A stretch of DNA of 47,850 bases from Bacteroidales bacterium (GCA_024400295.1 JAKSNA010000022.1:1-47850); one strand, 5' to 3'. Shown: positions 9,641 through 18,970, counted from the stretch's first letter. Notes: generated by a model from the sequence alone, not told the origin. Made by a program: numbers and translations.

Positions 9641-10813
9641 ATGAGCAACAACACAAAAGCGCGGGTAATCGCATATTATCTCCCGCAGTTCTACCCGATT
9701 CCGGAAAACGACAGATTCTGGGGCAAGGGCTTCACCGAATGGACCAACGTGGCGAAGGCGAAGCCTCTTTTCAGAAACCACGACCAGCCGAGAGTGCCCG
9801 CCGACCTCGGTTTCTACGACCTCCGGCTCCCCGAAGTGCGCGAGGCGCAGGCGGAACTGGCGAGAGAAGCCGGCATAGAAGGATTCTGCTACTGGCACTA
9901 TTGGTTCGGCAACGGGAAACGGCTGCTCGACCGCCCCTTCGACGAGGTGCTGAACAGCGGCAAACCCGACTTCCCGTTCTGCCTCTGCTGGGCGAACCAC
10001 GACTGGACGACGAAGACATGGCAGCAGGCCGACAGAAAAACGACCATCACCATGATCGCCGAACAGACTTATCCCGGCGACGAAGATTACATCAATCATT
10101 TCAACTACGTGCTGAAGGCGTTCAAGGACAAACGTTACATCACCGTTGACGGGAAGCCGGTCTTCGCCATCTTCGACCCGTACAAATTCCGTGACGTGAA
10201 GCATTTCATCGAACTGTGGCGGAAACTCGCTGAAGAAAACGGACTGAAAGGCATTTATTTCATCGCTCTCGCCAACAACACCAGCACCATACGCCGGAAA
10301 GAGGACGGCACACTCGAACACAACATCATGCCCGACCTCAAAAGCAGCAAGAACGTATATGAGAACATACTTTCCATCGGATTTGACGCCATAAACTCCT
10401 TCGGCAAACTGCGTTCGGAAATGATTTACACAGGGAAATACCGCCGTCTGGCGCAGAAGAAACTCAGGGAACTCTTCCCTTTCATGAAGCCTAACGTCTT
10501 TAAATACGAGAAAAGCATAAAATATTTCTTCGCTCCGGAAGACAGATGGGAGAACATCTTCCCGACAGTTTTACCTCAATGGGACAAAAGCCCGCGCGTA
10601 GGGACGTGCGACGACGTTTACGTCAACGCGACGCCGGAAAACTTCCGCAAACATCTCGCTGATGCCTTGGACATCGTGTCGGGAAAACAAGACGAACACA
10701 AAATCATCTTCCTCCGTTCATGGAACGAATGGGGCGAAGGCAACTACATCGAACCCGACCTCAAATACGGTCACGGATTCCTCGACGTATTACACGACGA
10801 ACTAATCAAATAA
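9641..10813 (+). CDS. WbsX-family (GH99-like) glycan enzyme
   Basis: Protein of 390 residues of the WbsX family found in O-antigen and capsule loci, annotated as a GH99-like domain. Signature pieces are ARVIAYYLPQFYPIPENDRF, WGKGFTEWTNVAKAKPLF, GFCYWHYWFGNGKRLLDRPF, FCLCWANHDWTTKTW and, near the end, SWNEWGEGNYIEPD. No signal peptide is present, so it should act in the cytoplasm, probably as a glycosyltransferase or glycan-processing enzyme on the lipid-linked repeat unit; the exact reaction is not settled for the family. One base separates its stop from the next start. Confidence 0.88.
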   Translation: MSNNTKARVIAYYLPQFYPIPENDRFWGKGFTEWTNVAKAKPLFRNHDQPRVPADLGFYDLRLPEVREAQAELAREAGIEGFCYWHYWFGNGKRLLDRPFDEVLNSGKPDFPFCLCWANHDWTTKTWQQADRKTTITMIAEQTYPGDEDYINHFNYVLKAFKDKRYITVDGKPVFAIFDPYKFRDVKHFIELWRKLAEENGLKGIYFIALANNTSTIRRKEDGTLEHNIMPDLKSSKNVYENILSIGFDAINSFGKLRSEMIYTGKYRRLAQKKLRELFPFMKPNVFKYEKSIKYFFAPEDRWENIFPTVLPQWDKSPRVGTCDDVYVNATPENFRKHLADALDIVSGKQDEHKIIFLRSWNEWGEGNYIEPDLKYGHGFLDVLHDELIK

Positions 10814-10814
10814 G

Positions 10815-11627
10815 ATGAAAGAAAACGAAATCGACATATCAGTAATCATACCTTCTTATAAACCAGAAGGTTACATCTGGCAGTGTCTGACTTCTCTGAA
10901 AAACCAGACCTTCGAGAAGGAAAGATTTGAGATAATCTTGGTTCTCAACGGATGCAAAGAGCCGTTTTATTCCGACATCATCAATTTTGTAAATAAGAAT
11001 CTCGAAGGCAATATAATAAAAGTCATGCAGACTGATGTCGCCGGAGTATCCAACGCCCGCAACATAGGCATCGAGAACGCAAAAGGACGTTACATCACCT
11101 TCCTCGACGACGACGATTACCTTTCGGAATGTTTCTTGGAAAAAATGCTGCCGATAGCTGAAAACGGTATCATCCCGATGAGCAACATGATTTCATTCTC
11201 TGACGATGACAACAGCGTGCAGCCGTATTATGTCACGGAGGCATTCAAACATCTACACAAAAAAGGGGTGGTTTCGCCTTTGAGCGCACGCTCGTATCTA
11301 TCGGTCTGTGTCGCAAAACTGCTGCCGACAAGACTCATCGGAGCCACCCGTTTCAACACTAACTTCAAGATCGCCGAGGACTGCGTGTTCATGTTCGCCT
11401 TGTCGAAAGACATCAGAGAAATGCAGTGTTCCGATGAAGATGCCGTCTATTACAGAAGAATAAGAAAATGTTCGGCGCTGACATCACATCGTTCTCACAA
11501 GACAAAGATTGTCAGCGGATTGAAGTTGATTTCGCAATATTTCAAAATTTACCTGAAACATCCTTTCAAATACAATTTCATATTGTTCCTGACGCGCATC
11601 GCAGGGACCATAAAGAACATTTTTTGA
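10815..11627 (+). CDS. Family 2 glycosyltransferase
   Basis: GT-A fold enzyme of 270 residues. The N-terminus (ISVIIPSYKPEGYIWQCLTS) and the acidic DXD-type segment TFLDDDDYL are clear GT2 features, and AGVSNARNIGIENAKGRYI is the usual sugar-nucleotide pocket stretch. The C-terminal third is basic and hydrophobic (KHPFKYNFILFLTRIAG), probably for membrane contact. It sits three bases upstream of the GT4 gene. Donor and acceptor unknown. Confidence 0.88.
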   Translation: MKENEIDISVIIPSYKPEGYIWQCLTSLKNQTFEKERFEIILVLNGCKEPFYSDIINFVNKNLEGNIIKVMQTDVAGVSNARNIGIENAKGRYITFLDDDDYLSECFLEKMLPIAENGIIPMSNMISFSDDDNSVQPYYVTEAFKHLHKKGVVSPLSARSYLSVCVAKLLPTRLIGATRFNTNFKIAEDCVFMFALSKDIREMQCSDEDAVYYRRIRKCSALTSHRSHKTKIVSGLKLISQYFKIYLKHPFKYNFILFLTRIAGTIKNIF

Positions 11628-11630
11628 TTC

Positions 11631-12824
11631 ATGAAAACCCTTATCGTTTCATTTTATTACATGCCGGAGATGGGGGCTGCGCCGTCGCGCATCACCAACT
11701 TGGCCCGAGGCCTCAAAGACAACGGCATCGACGTCGATGTGCTGACATGTATGCCGAATTACCCGAAAGGCAGGATTTTTGAAGGATACAGGCACAGATT
11801 CTCCATGAAAGAAAACATTGACGGAATAAATATTTACCGTTACTGGACATACGCCTGCAACAGCAAAAATCCGATAAAAAGAGTGATAGCGATGCTTTCT
11901 TTTGCCTTCACGATGTGGTTTTTCGCATTCAGGTTCCGTCTCATAAAAGGCTACGACAGAGTGATAATACAGTCGCCGCCGCTTCTTGTGGCTTCATCGG
12001 CGATGTTTCTTTTCAAGAAGGTAAAAAGGAGAAACGTCATACTCAACGTCTCCGACCTCTGGCCGGTTTCGGCTGTCGAACTCGGTGTCATGAAGGAAGG
12101 CAGTCGGTCGCACCGTTTCATGCTCAGGCACGAGCGTTTCATCTACAAGAACGCCGACGCGGTGATGGGACAGTCGCAGGAAATCATCAACCACGTCCTC
12201 GGAATGTTTCCTGAAAAAAAGACGTTCCTGTACAGAAACCTTCAGGAAAACGGCAATCCGGCACAGCAGTATTTCGGCGGAAGAAGAAAAAACGGACTTA
12301 AAATCGTTTACGCAGGTCTGTTCGGCGTGGCGCAGGATCTCCTGTCGCTCATCAAAAACATTGACTTCAAACAACTTAACGTGGAGTTTCATCTTTACGG
12401 CGGCGGCAACCAGCTTGACGAAATACTGAAATACATCGGCGACGGTGAGAAAAATGTCTTCTATCACGGATTCCTTCAGAAAAACGAGCTTGCCGCCGAA
12501 CTGAAGAAATATGACGTGTCAATAATCCCGCTGAAGACCTCAATCAAAGGCGCGGTGCCGTCAAAGATTTTCGACATCCTGCCGCACGGCATCCCCATCC
12601 TGTTCAGCGGCGACAGAGAAGGCACCGACATCGTGAATGATTTCGGCATAGGGCTGACATCAAAGCCGTCCGACTACAAAACCCTTGAACTTGATATCCG
12701 AAAATTCGCAGAAATGCCTGATAACGAATATAATAAATATGTCGAAAACTGCATTTCCGCTTCAAACGACGCTTTCTCATTTAAAAAGCAAATGATGCGT
12801 TTCGCAAACTTCATGAAAGCATAA
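11631..12824 (+). CDS. Family 4 glycosyltransferase, WbuB-like
   Basis: GT-B enzyme of 397 residues. The opening IVSFYYMPEMGAAPSRITNL with CMPNYPKGRIFEGY and VIIQSPPLLVASSAMFLF is the pattern of WbuB-type transferases, which add an N-acetylated deoxysugar such as FucNAc or QuiNAc early in repeat-unit assembly. The central part has ILNVSDLWPVSAVELG and the C-terminal domain LKIVYAGLFGVAQDLLSLI. In many loci WbuB homologues lie next to the initiating phosphotransferase, as here (12843), supporting addition of the second sugar. The particular sugar is inference. Confidence 0.85.
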   Translation: MKTLIVSFYYMPEMGAAPSRITNLARGLKDNGIDVDVLTCMPNYPKGRIFEGYRHRFSMKENIDGINIYRYWTYACNSKNPIKRVIAMLSFAFTMWFFAFRFRLIKGYDRVIIQSPPLLVASSAMFLFKKVKRRNVILNVSDLWPVSAVELGVMKEGSRSHRFMLRHERFIYKNADAVMGQSQEIINHVLGMFPEKKTFLYRNLQENGNPAQQYFGGRRKNGLKIVYAGLFGVAQDLLSLIKNIDFKQLNVEFHLYGGGNQLDEILKYIGDGEKNVFYHGFLQKNELAAELKKYDVSIIPLKTSIKGAVPSKIFDILPHGIPILFSGDREGTDIVNDFGIGLTSKPSDYKTLELDIRKFAEMPDNEYNKYVENCISASNDAFSFKKQMMRFANFMKA

Positions 12825-12842
12825 TTTTTGAAACAAATTGTC

Positions 12843-14213
12843 ATGTCAAACCCAACAAAAAAATCATTGAAATATCCATTCCGTGGTATATGTAACATCA
12901 TAACGTCGTTGTTCGTGATGTTTTCTTTTGCATACATTTGGTACAAGAGCCTCAACCCGTTGCTTTACACGAGCTTTCTCCTGAAAGGAAATTTCCTCGT
13001 CATAGGCATCTACATGTTTTTCGTGCTGCTTTTCATGAGCGTTTTCGGCGGTTTCAAGCTCGGAATTTATTCCAGGACGAACATCATCATCTCGCAGTCA
13101 ATCGCTCTTCTGTGCGCATCATTCATGCAGATTCTGTTCGTGATAATGCTCATAGGCAGAGTGATTCTGATACCGGCTATCTTGTTGAATTTCTTCAAGA
13201 TGTATGTCGTGCAAATCGTATTTGTCTTTTTCTTCACAATAGTCGCGATGACCATCTACCACAAACTTTTCAACCCTTACGAGCTGCTCCATATCTATGC
13301 TGATGAAAACGACAATATTTCAAAACGCTTTCTGAACCAGCATCTTAACTATGTGATAAAAGACAAGGTCAGCTGTTTTGACACGATGGAAAACATCATC
13401 AGGCACATCGACAATTTCGACCTCGTGATGATTGACGACATCCCTACCGACAGGCGGGAAATCGTCCAGAACATTTGTTATTCAAAAGAGAAGAAGGTTT
13501 ATTTCGTACCGTCAATCACCGACATAATAAACAAAAACTCGAAATATTCGCATCTGCTCGACACGCCGTTGTATTTTTACAAGAACAATGCCATGTCCGT
13601 TTTTGAAAAGATAGTGAAACGAATCGGCGACATTTTCATCTCGGCCGTCGGAATCATCATCACCTCGCCGATAATGATTGCCGTTGCCGCAGCGATATTT
13701 TCCTACGACAAAGGGCCTGTCTTCTACAAGCAGACGCGCTACACGCAAGGCGGCAAGATATTCAAAATCATCAAGTTCCGCAGCATGATTCCAAATGCCG
13801 AAAACGACGGCAAGGCACGTCTCGCTTCCGAAAACGACGACCGCATCACACCTGTCGGGCGTTTCATCCGCGCTTGCAGAATCGACGAGCTGCCGCAGTT
13901 CTTCAACATCCTGAAAGGCGACATGAGCATCGTCGGCCCGCGCCCGGAACGCCCCGAAATCGCCGATGAATACTGCAAGCAGCTGCCCGAATTCAGATAC
14001 AGACTCTATGTGAAAGCCGGCTTGACAGGCTACGCCCAGGTTTACGGAAAATACAACACCACTTTCGTTGACAAACTGAAACTCGACATGATTTATGTCG
14101 GAAACGCTTCAATTCTCCTTGATATTCAATTGATTCTCCTCACTTTGAAGGTGATTTTCCAAAAAGAAAGCACAGAAGGCCTCGAAGAAGGCAAGACAAT
14201 CGCAACAAAATAA
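12843..14213 (+). CDS. Polyprenyl glycosylphosphotransferase (WbaP/WcaJ type)
   Basis: Initiating enzyme of 456 residues that transfers a sugar-1-phosphate onto undecaprenyl phosphate. Four to five N-terminal membrane segments (to about residue 150) and a degenerate soluble domain precede a reentrant helix near residues 260-285 and the phosphoglycosyltransferase core: VFYKQTRYTQGGKIFKIIKF, RACRIDELPQFFNILKGDMS and IVGPRPERPE. The Asp-Glu catalytic dyad (in DELPQ) is intact. A TTG start at 12828 adds only five residues, so the ATG at 12843 is used. It is the likely first step for the glycan made by this locus; a second, shorter relative with an altered dyad is at 18278. Confidence 0.92.
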   Translation: MSNPTKKSLKYPFRGICNIITSLFVMFSFAYIWYKSLNPLLYTSFLLKGNFLVIGIYMFFVLLFMSVFGGFKLGIYSRTNIIISQSIALLCASFMQILFVIMLIGRVILIPAILLNFFKMYVVQIVFVFFFTIVAMTIYHKLFNPYELLHIYADENDNISKRFLNQHLNYVIKDKVSCFDTMENIIRHIDNFDLVMIDDIPTDRREIVQNICYSKEKKVYFVPSITDIINKNSKYSHLLDTPLYFYKNNAMSVFEKIVKRIGDIFISAVGIIITSPIMIAVAAAIFSYDKGPVFYKQTRYTQGGKIFKIIKFRSMIPNAENDGKARLASENDDRITPVGRFIRACRIDELPQFFNILKGDMSIVGPRPERPEIADEYCKQLPEFRYRLYVKAGLTGYAQVYGKYNTTFVDKLKLDMIYVGNASILLDIQLILLTLKVIFQKESTEGLEEGKTIATK

Positions 14214-14223
14214 TATTCTGATT

Positions 14224-16953
14224 ATGAAGATTTTACTTTCTCTTCCGACGAATCTTGTCAATTCATTTCATGAAATAACAGGCCTATCAAAAGAAGAATA
14301 TTTCTGTACCTCCGACCCGATAGGCCGCCGCATCGGCTCCGGCGGCGGATCTACGTGGCTGCTTGAAAAGTTCCCGTTTGACGACAAGAAGATTCTCATC
14401 CACGCCGGCGGCGAGTCAAGACGGCTGCCTTCATATTCGACTTCAGGAAAGATCCTCACTCCCATTCCGGTGTTCCGCTGGGCTTGCGGACAGAAGATCA
14501 GCCAAGACCTGCTCTCGCTGCAACTGCCTCTCTACAAAAAGATTATGGAGAAGACACCTGCTACGGTCAACACTCTGATTGCCAGCGGTGACGTCTTCAT
14601 CCGCACCGACGAGCAGCCGCTGGAAGTACCTGAAGCCGATGTGATATGCTACGGCGTGTGGGTCGATCCGTCAATAGCAAAAAACCACGGCGTCTTCGCC
14701 ATGCGCCGCGACAACCCGACGGAACTCGACAAGATGCTTCAGAAACCGACTCTCGAACAGATTGACGAACTCGTAAAGACTCATGTCTATATGATGGACA
14801 TCGGACTGTGGCTGCTGAGCGACAAGGCGGTGGAGATGCTCGCGAAACGTTCCAAAGACGAAAACGGAAACATAAGATACTATGATCTCTACTCTGATTT
14901 CGGACGCTGCCTCGGAAACAACCCCGAACTGAAAGACACAGAACTCAACACCCTGACCGTCAAGATAATGCTGCTTGACGGCGGCGAGTTTTACCATTAC
15001 GGCACAAGCCGCGAACTCGTGTCGTCAACACTTGCCGTGCAGAACCTCGTCAACGACCAGAACAAGATCTTTCATCATAAGGTGAAGGCGCATCCCGCTG
15101 TCTTCACGCAAAATTGTGTCACAGAGATACAGTTTACCGCGGAAAACTCCGACATCTGGATTGAAAACAGCTGTGTGAGCAAGGACTGGAAGATTTCAAA
15201 CAAGAATATCATCACCGGCGTGCCTGACAATCAATGGGATGTGACGTTGAACCCGGGCGACTGCCTCGACATTGTCCCGATTGGCGAGAAATCGTTTGCG
15301 GTCCGTCCGTATGATTTCAACGAGCCTTTCAAATATGTCAATGTGGCTGAAGGAATCGACCCGTTCAAGGCGGCGGCGTTCCCTGTCTTCGACGACATCG
15401 AGAAAATGGGGCAGTACGTGAAGAGCGTTTTTGACGAAAACCCAAAACTTCACTCTTCACTCTCAAAACTTCACACTGAATACATTTCCGCCGAGGAGAT
15501 CTTGAACAAGGCCAACCTCAAGAGGCTGTTTGCCCAGCGTGAGGCGTTCGTGCGCATGAACCTGCCGGTGCTTGAGAGAAATCATGACCGAAGCGTTTTC
15601 TATAGCGTTGACTTAGACGATGTCGCGTCGAAATATGTGAGATTCGGACTTGCTTTGCCTGATGAGCTTCACGATGGTGAGGCTGCCGTGAAACGCATTC
15701 AGAACAACAGTCTGCGCGCTCGCATTCTCCAATACAGAGGTGCTGATTTCAGGGAAGAGGAGGCGAAGTCATTCCGCATCCTTCAAGAGACACTCACTGC
15801 TTCGGCCCGCTGCGACCTACAGATGCCGCGGTGTGACGTCTATTCCGACCAGATCGTGTGGAGCCGTTCGCCGGTGCGCATCGACCTCGCCGGCGGCTGG
15901 ACCGACACGCCGCCATACTGTCTCATGGAAGGCGGCTCGGTGGTCAACATCGCCATCGAACTCAACGGACAACAGCCGATACAGGTATATGTGAAACCAA
16001 CGGCAGAATGCCATATCGTGCTGAGGTCCATCGACTTGGGCGCACGAGAAGATGTCACCACGTTTGATGAACTCGGTGATTTCAAGAAAGTAGGATCGCC
16101 GTTCAGCATACCGAAGGCGGCTTTGGCACTTGCAGGCTTCATGCCGTGTTTCTGCCGGAAGAAATACAAAACACTGGAGCAGCAACTCCGCGATTTCGGC
16201 TGTGGCATGGAGATAACTCTTCTGTCCGCGATTCCAGCCGGCAGCGGCCTCGGAACCTCATCGGTGCTCTCGGCGACAGTCCTTGCAGCCATCTCCGACT
16301 TCTGCAAACTCGGCTGGGACAAGACCGTCATCTGCAACAAGACATTGATATTGGAGCAGTTGCTCACCACCGGCGGCGGATGGCAAGACCAATACGGCGG
16401 CGTGTTCCACGGAGCGAAACTACTTGAGACGAAGCCCGGCTTTGAACAGACCCCCGTCGTTAAATGGCTGCCCGACTACATCTTCACGAAGCCGGAATAC
16501 AAACCGTGCCACCTTTTATATTATACGGGAATCACCCGCACGGCAAAAAACATTCTTTCGGAGATCGTCAGAAAGATGTTTCTCAATGAGACAGACCATC
16601 TGTCACTTCTCGCCGACATGAAACATCACGCCGAGGAGACTTTCAATATGATACAACGTAATGACTATCAAGGCTATGGCAGGATGATTGCAAAGACGTG
16701 GGGTCAGAATAAACGCCTCGACAGCGGCACAAACCCACCAGCGGTTGAAGAAATTTTGAAGAAAATTGATGATTACTGCCTCGGTTACAAACTTCCTGGC
16801 GCCGGCGGCGGAGGCTTCATCTACATGGTGGCGAAAGACGATGTCGCAGCGGCGCAAATCAAGAAGGTGCTGACAGAAAACCCAGTAAACAACAGGGCGC
16901 GGTTCGTCGAGATGTCGCTTTCCGAGACCGGACTGCAAACCACGAGAAGTTAA
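14224..16953 (+). CDS. fkp: Bifunctional L-fucokinase / GDP-L-fucose pyrophosphorylase
   Basis: Cytoplasmic enzyme of 909 residues that phosphorylates free L-fucose and converts it to GDP-fucose (salvage route); Bacteroides Fkp is around 950 residues. The N-terminal half holds the pyrophosphorylase part (RIGSGGGSTWLLEKF, then HAGGESRRLPSYSTSGKILT). The C-terminal third is a GHMP kinase: PVRIDLAGGWTDTPPYCLM near residue 550, the ATP loop IPAGSGLGTSSVLSA near 668, and LPGAGGGGFIYMV near 857. In Bacteroides, Fkp supplies GDP-fucose for capsules and O-glycosylated proteins. Its place 10 bp behind the initiating transferase suggests fucose is part of this polymer. Confidence 0.95.
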   Translation: MKILLSLPTNLVNSFHEITGLSKEEYFCTSDPIGRRIGSGGGSTWLLEKFPFDDKKILIHAGGESRRLPSYSTSGKILTPIPVFRWACGQKISQDLLSLQLPLYKKIMEKTPATVNTLIASGDVFIRTDEQPLEVPEADVICYGVWVDPSIAKNHGVFAMRRDNPTELDKMLQKPTLEQIDELVKTHVYMMDIGLWLLSDKAVEMLAKRSKDENGNIRYYDLYSDFGRCLGNNPELKDTELNTLTVKIMLLDGGEFYHYGTSRELVSSTLAVQNLVNDQNKIFHHKVKAHPAVFTQNCVTEIQFTAENSDIWIENSCVSKDWKISNKNIITGVPDNQWDVTLNPGDCLDIVPIGEKSFAVRPYDFNEPFKYVNVAEGIDPFKAAAFPVFDDIEKMGQYVKSVFDENPKLHSSLSKLHTEYISAEEILNKANLKRLFAQREAFVRMNLPVLERNHDRSVFYSVDLDDVASKYVRFGLALPDELHDGEAAVKRIQNNSLRARILQYRGADFREEEAKSFRILQETLTASARCDLQMPRCDVYSDQIVWSRSPVRIDLAGGWTDTPPYCLMEGGSVVNIAIELNGQQPIQVYVKPTAECHIVLRSIDLGAREDVTTFDELGDFKKVGSPFSIPKAALALAGFMPCFCRKKYKTLEQQLRDFGCGMEITLLSAIPAGSGLGTSSVLSATVLAAISDFCKLGWDKTVICNKTLILEQLLTTGGGWQDQYGGVFHGAKLLETKPGFEQTPVVKWLPDYIFTKPEYKPCHLLYYTGITRTAKNILSEIVRKMFLNETDHLSLLADMKHHAEETFNMIQRNDYQGYGRMIAKTWGQNKRLDSGTNPPAVEEILKKIDDYCLGYKLPGAGGGGFIYMVAKDDVAAAQIKKVLTENPVNNRARFVEMSLSETGLQTTRS

Positions 16954-16955
16954 AC

Positions 16956-17043
16956 AGGTGATTAGGGAAATAGGTAAAAGGTGATTAGGGAAATAGGTAA
17001 AAGGTGATTAGGTGATTAGGTAAATAGGTGATTAGGTAAATAG
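16956..17043 (+). repeat. Short tandem AT-rich repeats behind fkp
   Basis: Starting just behind the fkp stop, a 23-base unit occurs twice in direct succession (16956-16978 and 16979-17001). Shorter 8-base pieces follow in mixed order (AGGTGATT and AGGTAAAT) up to 17043. A second imperfect direct repeat (AACTTGTGAAACT twice) fills 17050-17090, up to the next gene's ATG. There are no unique spacers, so this is not a CRISPR. Similar simple repeats are common between genes of Bacteroidota and can change in length by slippage. Confidence 0.85.
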
Positions 17044-17096
17044 AAAAAAACTTGTGAAACTCGTGTTACTAACTTGTGAAACTTGTGTTTAAAAAT

Positions 17097-17474
17097 ATGA
17101 AAGGTTATAAATCAAAGCATTACGATTTTCCGACGGTGCATTACTGCCGCACGTTGGAATTGCGTGACAACCCTGAACTGATAAGAGAATACCGTCGCCG
17201 TCACGAGAAAGGCAACGTATGGCAGGAGATCATCGACGGCATCAGGCAGGTCGGGATCCTTGAGATGGAGATTTACATACTCGGGACGCGTCTTTTCATG
17301 ATTGTCGAGACGCCCGCCGACCTCGACCTCGACGCCGCGATGGACAAGCTCGCCACATTGCCGCGTCAGGCGGAGTGGGAGGCGTATATGTCTGAATTAC
17401 AAGACACTTCCGCCGACGCCACATCCGACGAGAAATGGCAGATGATGGAGAGGATGTTTTATCTTTATCAATGA
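17097..17474 (+). CDS. L-rhamnose/L-fucose mutarotase family protein
   Basis: Small protein of 125 residues of the RhaM (DUF718) mutarotase family. It shows the family pattern HYCRTLELRDNPELIREYRR with HEKGNVWQEIIDGIRQVGIL and a C-terminal QAEWEAYMSELQD. These dimeric alpha/beta enzymes interconvert alpha and beta anomers of L-rhamnose or L-fucose. Beside fkp, fucose is the likelier substrate, giving the kinase the anomer it uses; that assignment is inference from context. A GTG start at 17076 would add seven residues lying in the repeat tract, so the ATG at 17097 is preferred. It is ATGA-coupled to the next gene. Confidence 0.82.
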   Translation: MKGYKSKHYDFPTVHYCRTLELRDNPELIREYRRRHEKGNVWQEIIDGIRQVGILEMEIYILGTRLFMIVETPADLDLDAAMDKLATLPRQAEWEAYMSELQDTSADATSDEKWQMMERMFYLYQ

Positions 17475-18268
17475 TTAACGATTTCTCCCTTTATCGCCAC
17501 GCCTGGATTTCGGCACCGCATTTCGAAAGACAACTCACTGACAATGAATGCAATGAGTTGCTGAAAAAAGGCGGCTGGATGGTCAGAAACACTTTCGACT
17601 TCGACCAGAAGGAAGAGTCGGATTTCTGGTATGTCATAAAAGACTCGTTTGACGGCATGAATGAGCTTTCATCAAACGAGCGGAATATGATCAGACGCGC
17701 GTTGAAACGCCTTGAATATAAAATGGTTGATAAACAAATTGTTGAAAACCATGGTTTTGCGATAACAGAGAAAGTTTATGACGCGTATAAGATGAAAGAC
17801 CGCATGATGAACAGGTCGGTGTTCTCCCGACTTCTCGCCTCGTGGCAGACAGAAAATCATGAGTTCTGGGGCGCTTTCGACAAGTGCGACGGCCGACTCG
17901 TTGGCTTTGCCGTCATCCAGCTCTACGGCAACGCGTGTTTTTACAATTTGGTGATGGTTCTCCCTGAATATAAGCACAACGCAACCTATCCATTTTATGG
18001 ATTGTTTTACAAACTCAACGAATATTATCTCGGCGAAAAAAAATTCAAATATGTGACTGACGGTTCGCGGAGTATCACGGAACATTCTGATATTCAGCCA
18101 TTCCTGATCCGTAATTTCAAATTCCGCAAGGCTTATTGCAAACTGAAAATCCATTATAAATGGTGGTTCGGAATCATCGTGAAAATTCTTTTTCCGTTCA
18201 GAAGTCTCATCCCGAACAAAAGCGTGAAGGCGATGTTGAAAATGCATGAGATCTCGTTGAGATTTTAA
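17471..18268 (+). CDS. GNAT-like acetyltransferase-fold protein
   Basis: Protein of 265 residues without signal peptide. The central part (GRLVGFAVIQLYGNACFYNL, then VMVLPEYKHNATYPFYGLFY) looks like the beta4-beta5 hairpin and CoA-binding region of a GNAT or FemAB-like acyltransferase, and DGSRSITEHSDIQPFL follows. The C-terminus is basic and aromatic (KIHYKWWFGIIVKILFPF), which could bind membranes. Starting at 17471 gives an ATGA overlap with the mutarotase gene; the longer frame from 17435 lies wholly inside that gene. Context suggests modification of the glycan or its precursor. Function not recognised with certainty. Confidence 0.6.
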   Translation: MINDFSLYRHAWISAPHFERQLTDNECNELLKKGGWMVRNTFDFDQKEESDFWYVIKDSFDGMNELSSNERNMIRRALKRLEYKMVDKQIVENHGFAITEKVYDAYKMKDRMMNRSVFSRLLASWQTENHEFWGAFDKCDGRLVGFAVIQLYGNACFYNLVMVLPEYKHNATYPFYGLFYKLNEYYLGEKKFKYVTDGSRSITEHSDIQPFLIRNFKFRKAYCKLKIHYKWWFGIIVKILFPFRSLIPNKSVKAMLKMHEISLRF

Positions 18269-18277
18269 GTTGATAGT

Positions 18278-18859
18278 ATGTTTTTGAAGTTTTTATTTGA
18301 CCGTGTTCTCTCGTTGCTCGGCTTGATATTGTTGTCGCCGTTTTTTCTGGGTCTTTTTGTCATTCATAAGATAAAAATGCACGGCGGGAGGTTCTTTTAC
18401 CGGCAAGTTCGTATCGGGAAAGATGCCAAGCCGTTCAGAATCTTCAAGATACGTACCATGAGGGAAAATTCCGAACAGGGAGGCTCAATCTCGGTTTATG
18501 ATGACGAGCGCATTCTCCCTTTCGGGAAATGGCTTCGCGAAACGAAAATCGACACACTCTTTGAACTCATCAATATATTAATAGGTGATATGAGTTTCGT
18601 CGGGCCGCGACCCGATGTGCCAGGTTATGCCGACAGACTTGAGGGTGATGACCGCAGATTGTTGAGACTGCGTCCCGGGATTACGGGGCCGGCATCGCTC
18701 AAATACCGCCATGAAGACAAGATCCTCGCCATGCAGCCTGACCCGCAGCGCTACAATGATGAGGTTATTTATCCCGATAAGGTGAAAATTAATCTGCAAT
18801 ATTTAGATAACTGGAGCATTTTTTTAGATGTCAAGATACTCTGGAAGACGTTTTTTTAA
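18278..18859 (+). CDS. Small sugar phosphotransferase (PglC-like) with altered dyad
   Basis: Monotopic phosphoglycosyltransferase of 193 residues consisting of one N-terminal membrane helix and the core domain. The core shows FFYRQVRIGKDAKPFRIFKI, GDMSFVGPRPDVPGYAD and LRPGITGPASLKYR. The motif normally reading DELPQ reads DTLFE here (KIDTLFELINIL): the nucleophilic Asp is kept but the partner Glu is replaced by Thr. The rest is full length. Either this branch works with a different second acid or the enzyme has reduced or changed activity. It closes the polysaccharide gene run. Confidence 0.85.
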   Translation: MFLKFLFDRVLSLLGLILLSPFFLGLFVIHKIKMHGGRFFYRQVRIGKDAKPFRIFKIRTMRENSEQGGSISVYDDERILPFGKWLRETKIDTLFELINILIGDMSFVGPRPDVPGYADRLEGDDRRLLRLRPGITGPASLKYRHEDKILAMQPDPQRYNDEVIYPDKVKINLQYLDNWSIFLDVKILWKTFF

Positions 18860-18936
18860 TGGGGAATATTGTAATTTATTCTGATAAATTATTGATTGTC
18901 AATGACTAAAAAATTATTTCAAAAAAATAGAAATTT

Positions 18937-18970
18937 TTTGTCACACGTATTGAAAAACATTGTACTTTTG
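18937..18970 (+). promoter_or_regulatory. Bacteroidota-type promoter of tRNA-Asn
   Basis: TTTG at 18937-18940 (-33 element) and TACTTTTG at 18963-18970 (-7 element, TAnnTTTG consensus) are 22 bases apart and lie 34 bases upstream of the mature tRNA end. Confidence 0.7.

Noticed and set aside
8465..10321. Long minus-strand frames (259 and 317 residues) opposite the EpsG fusion and WbsX genes
   Set aside because: Low-complexity Val/Arg/Glu-rich translations typical of antisense shadows; the sense genes are well supported.
16956..17043. Possible CRISPR array
   Set aside because: Repeat units follow each other directly with no unique spacers, and no cas genes are near.
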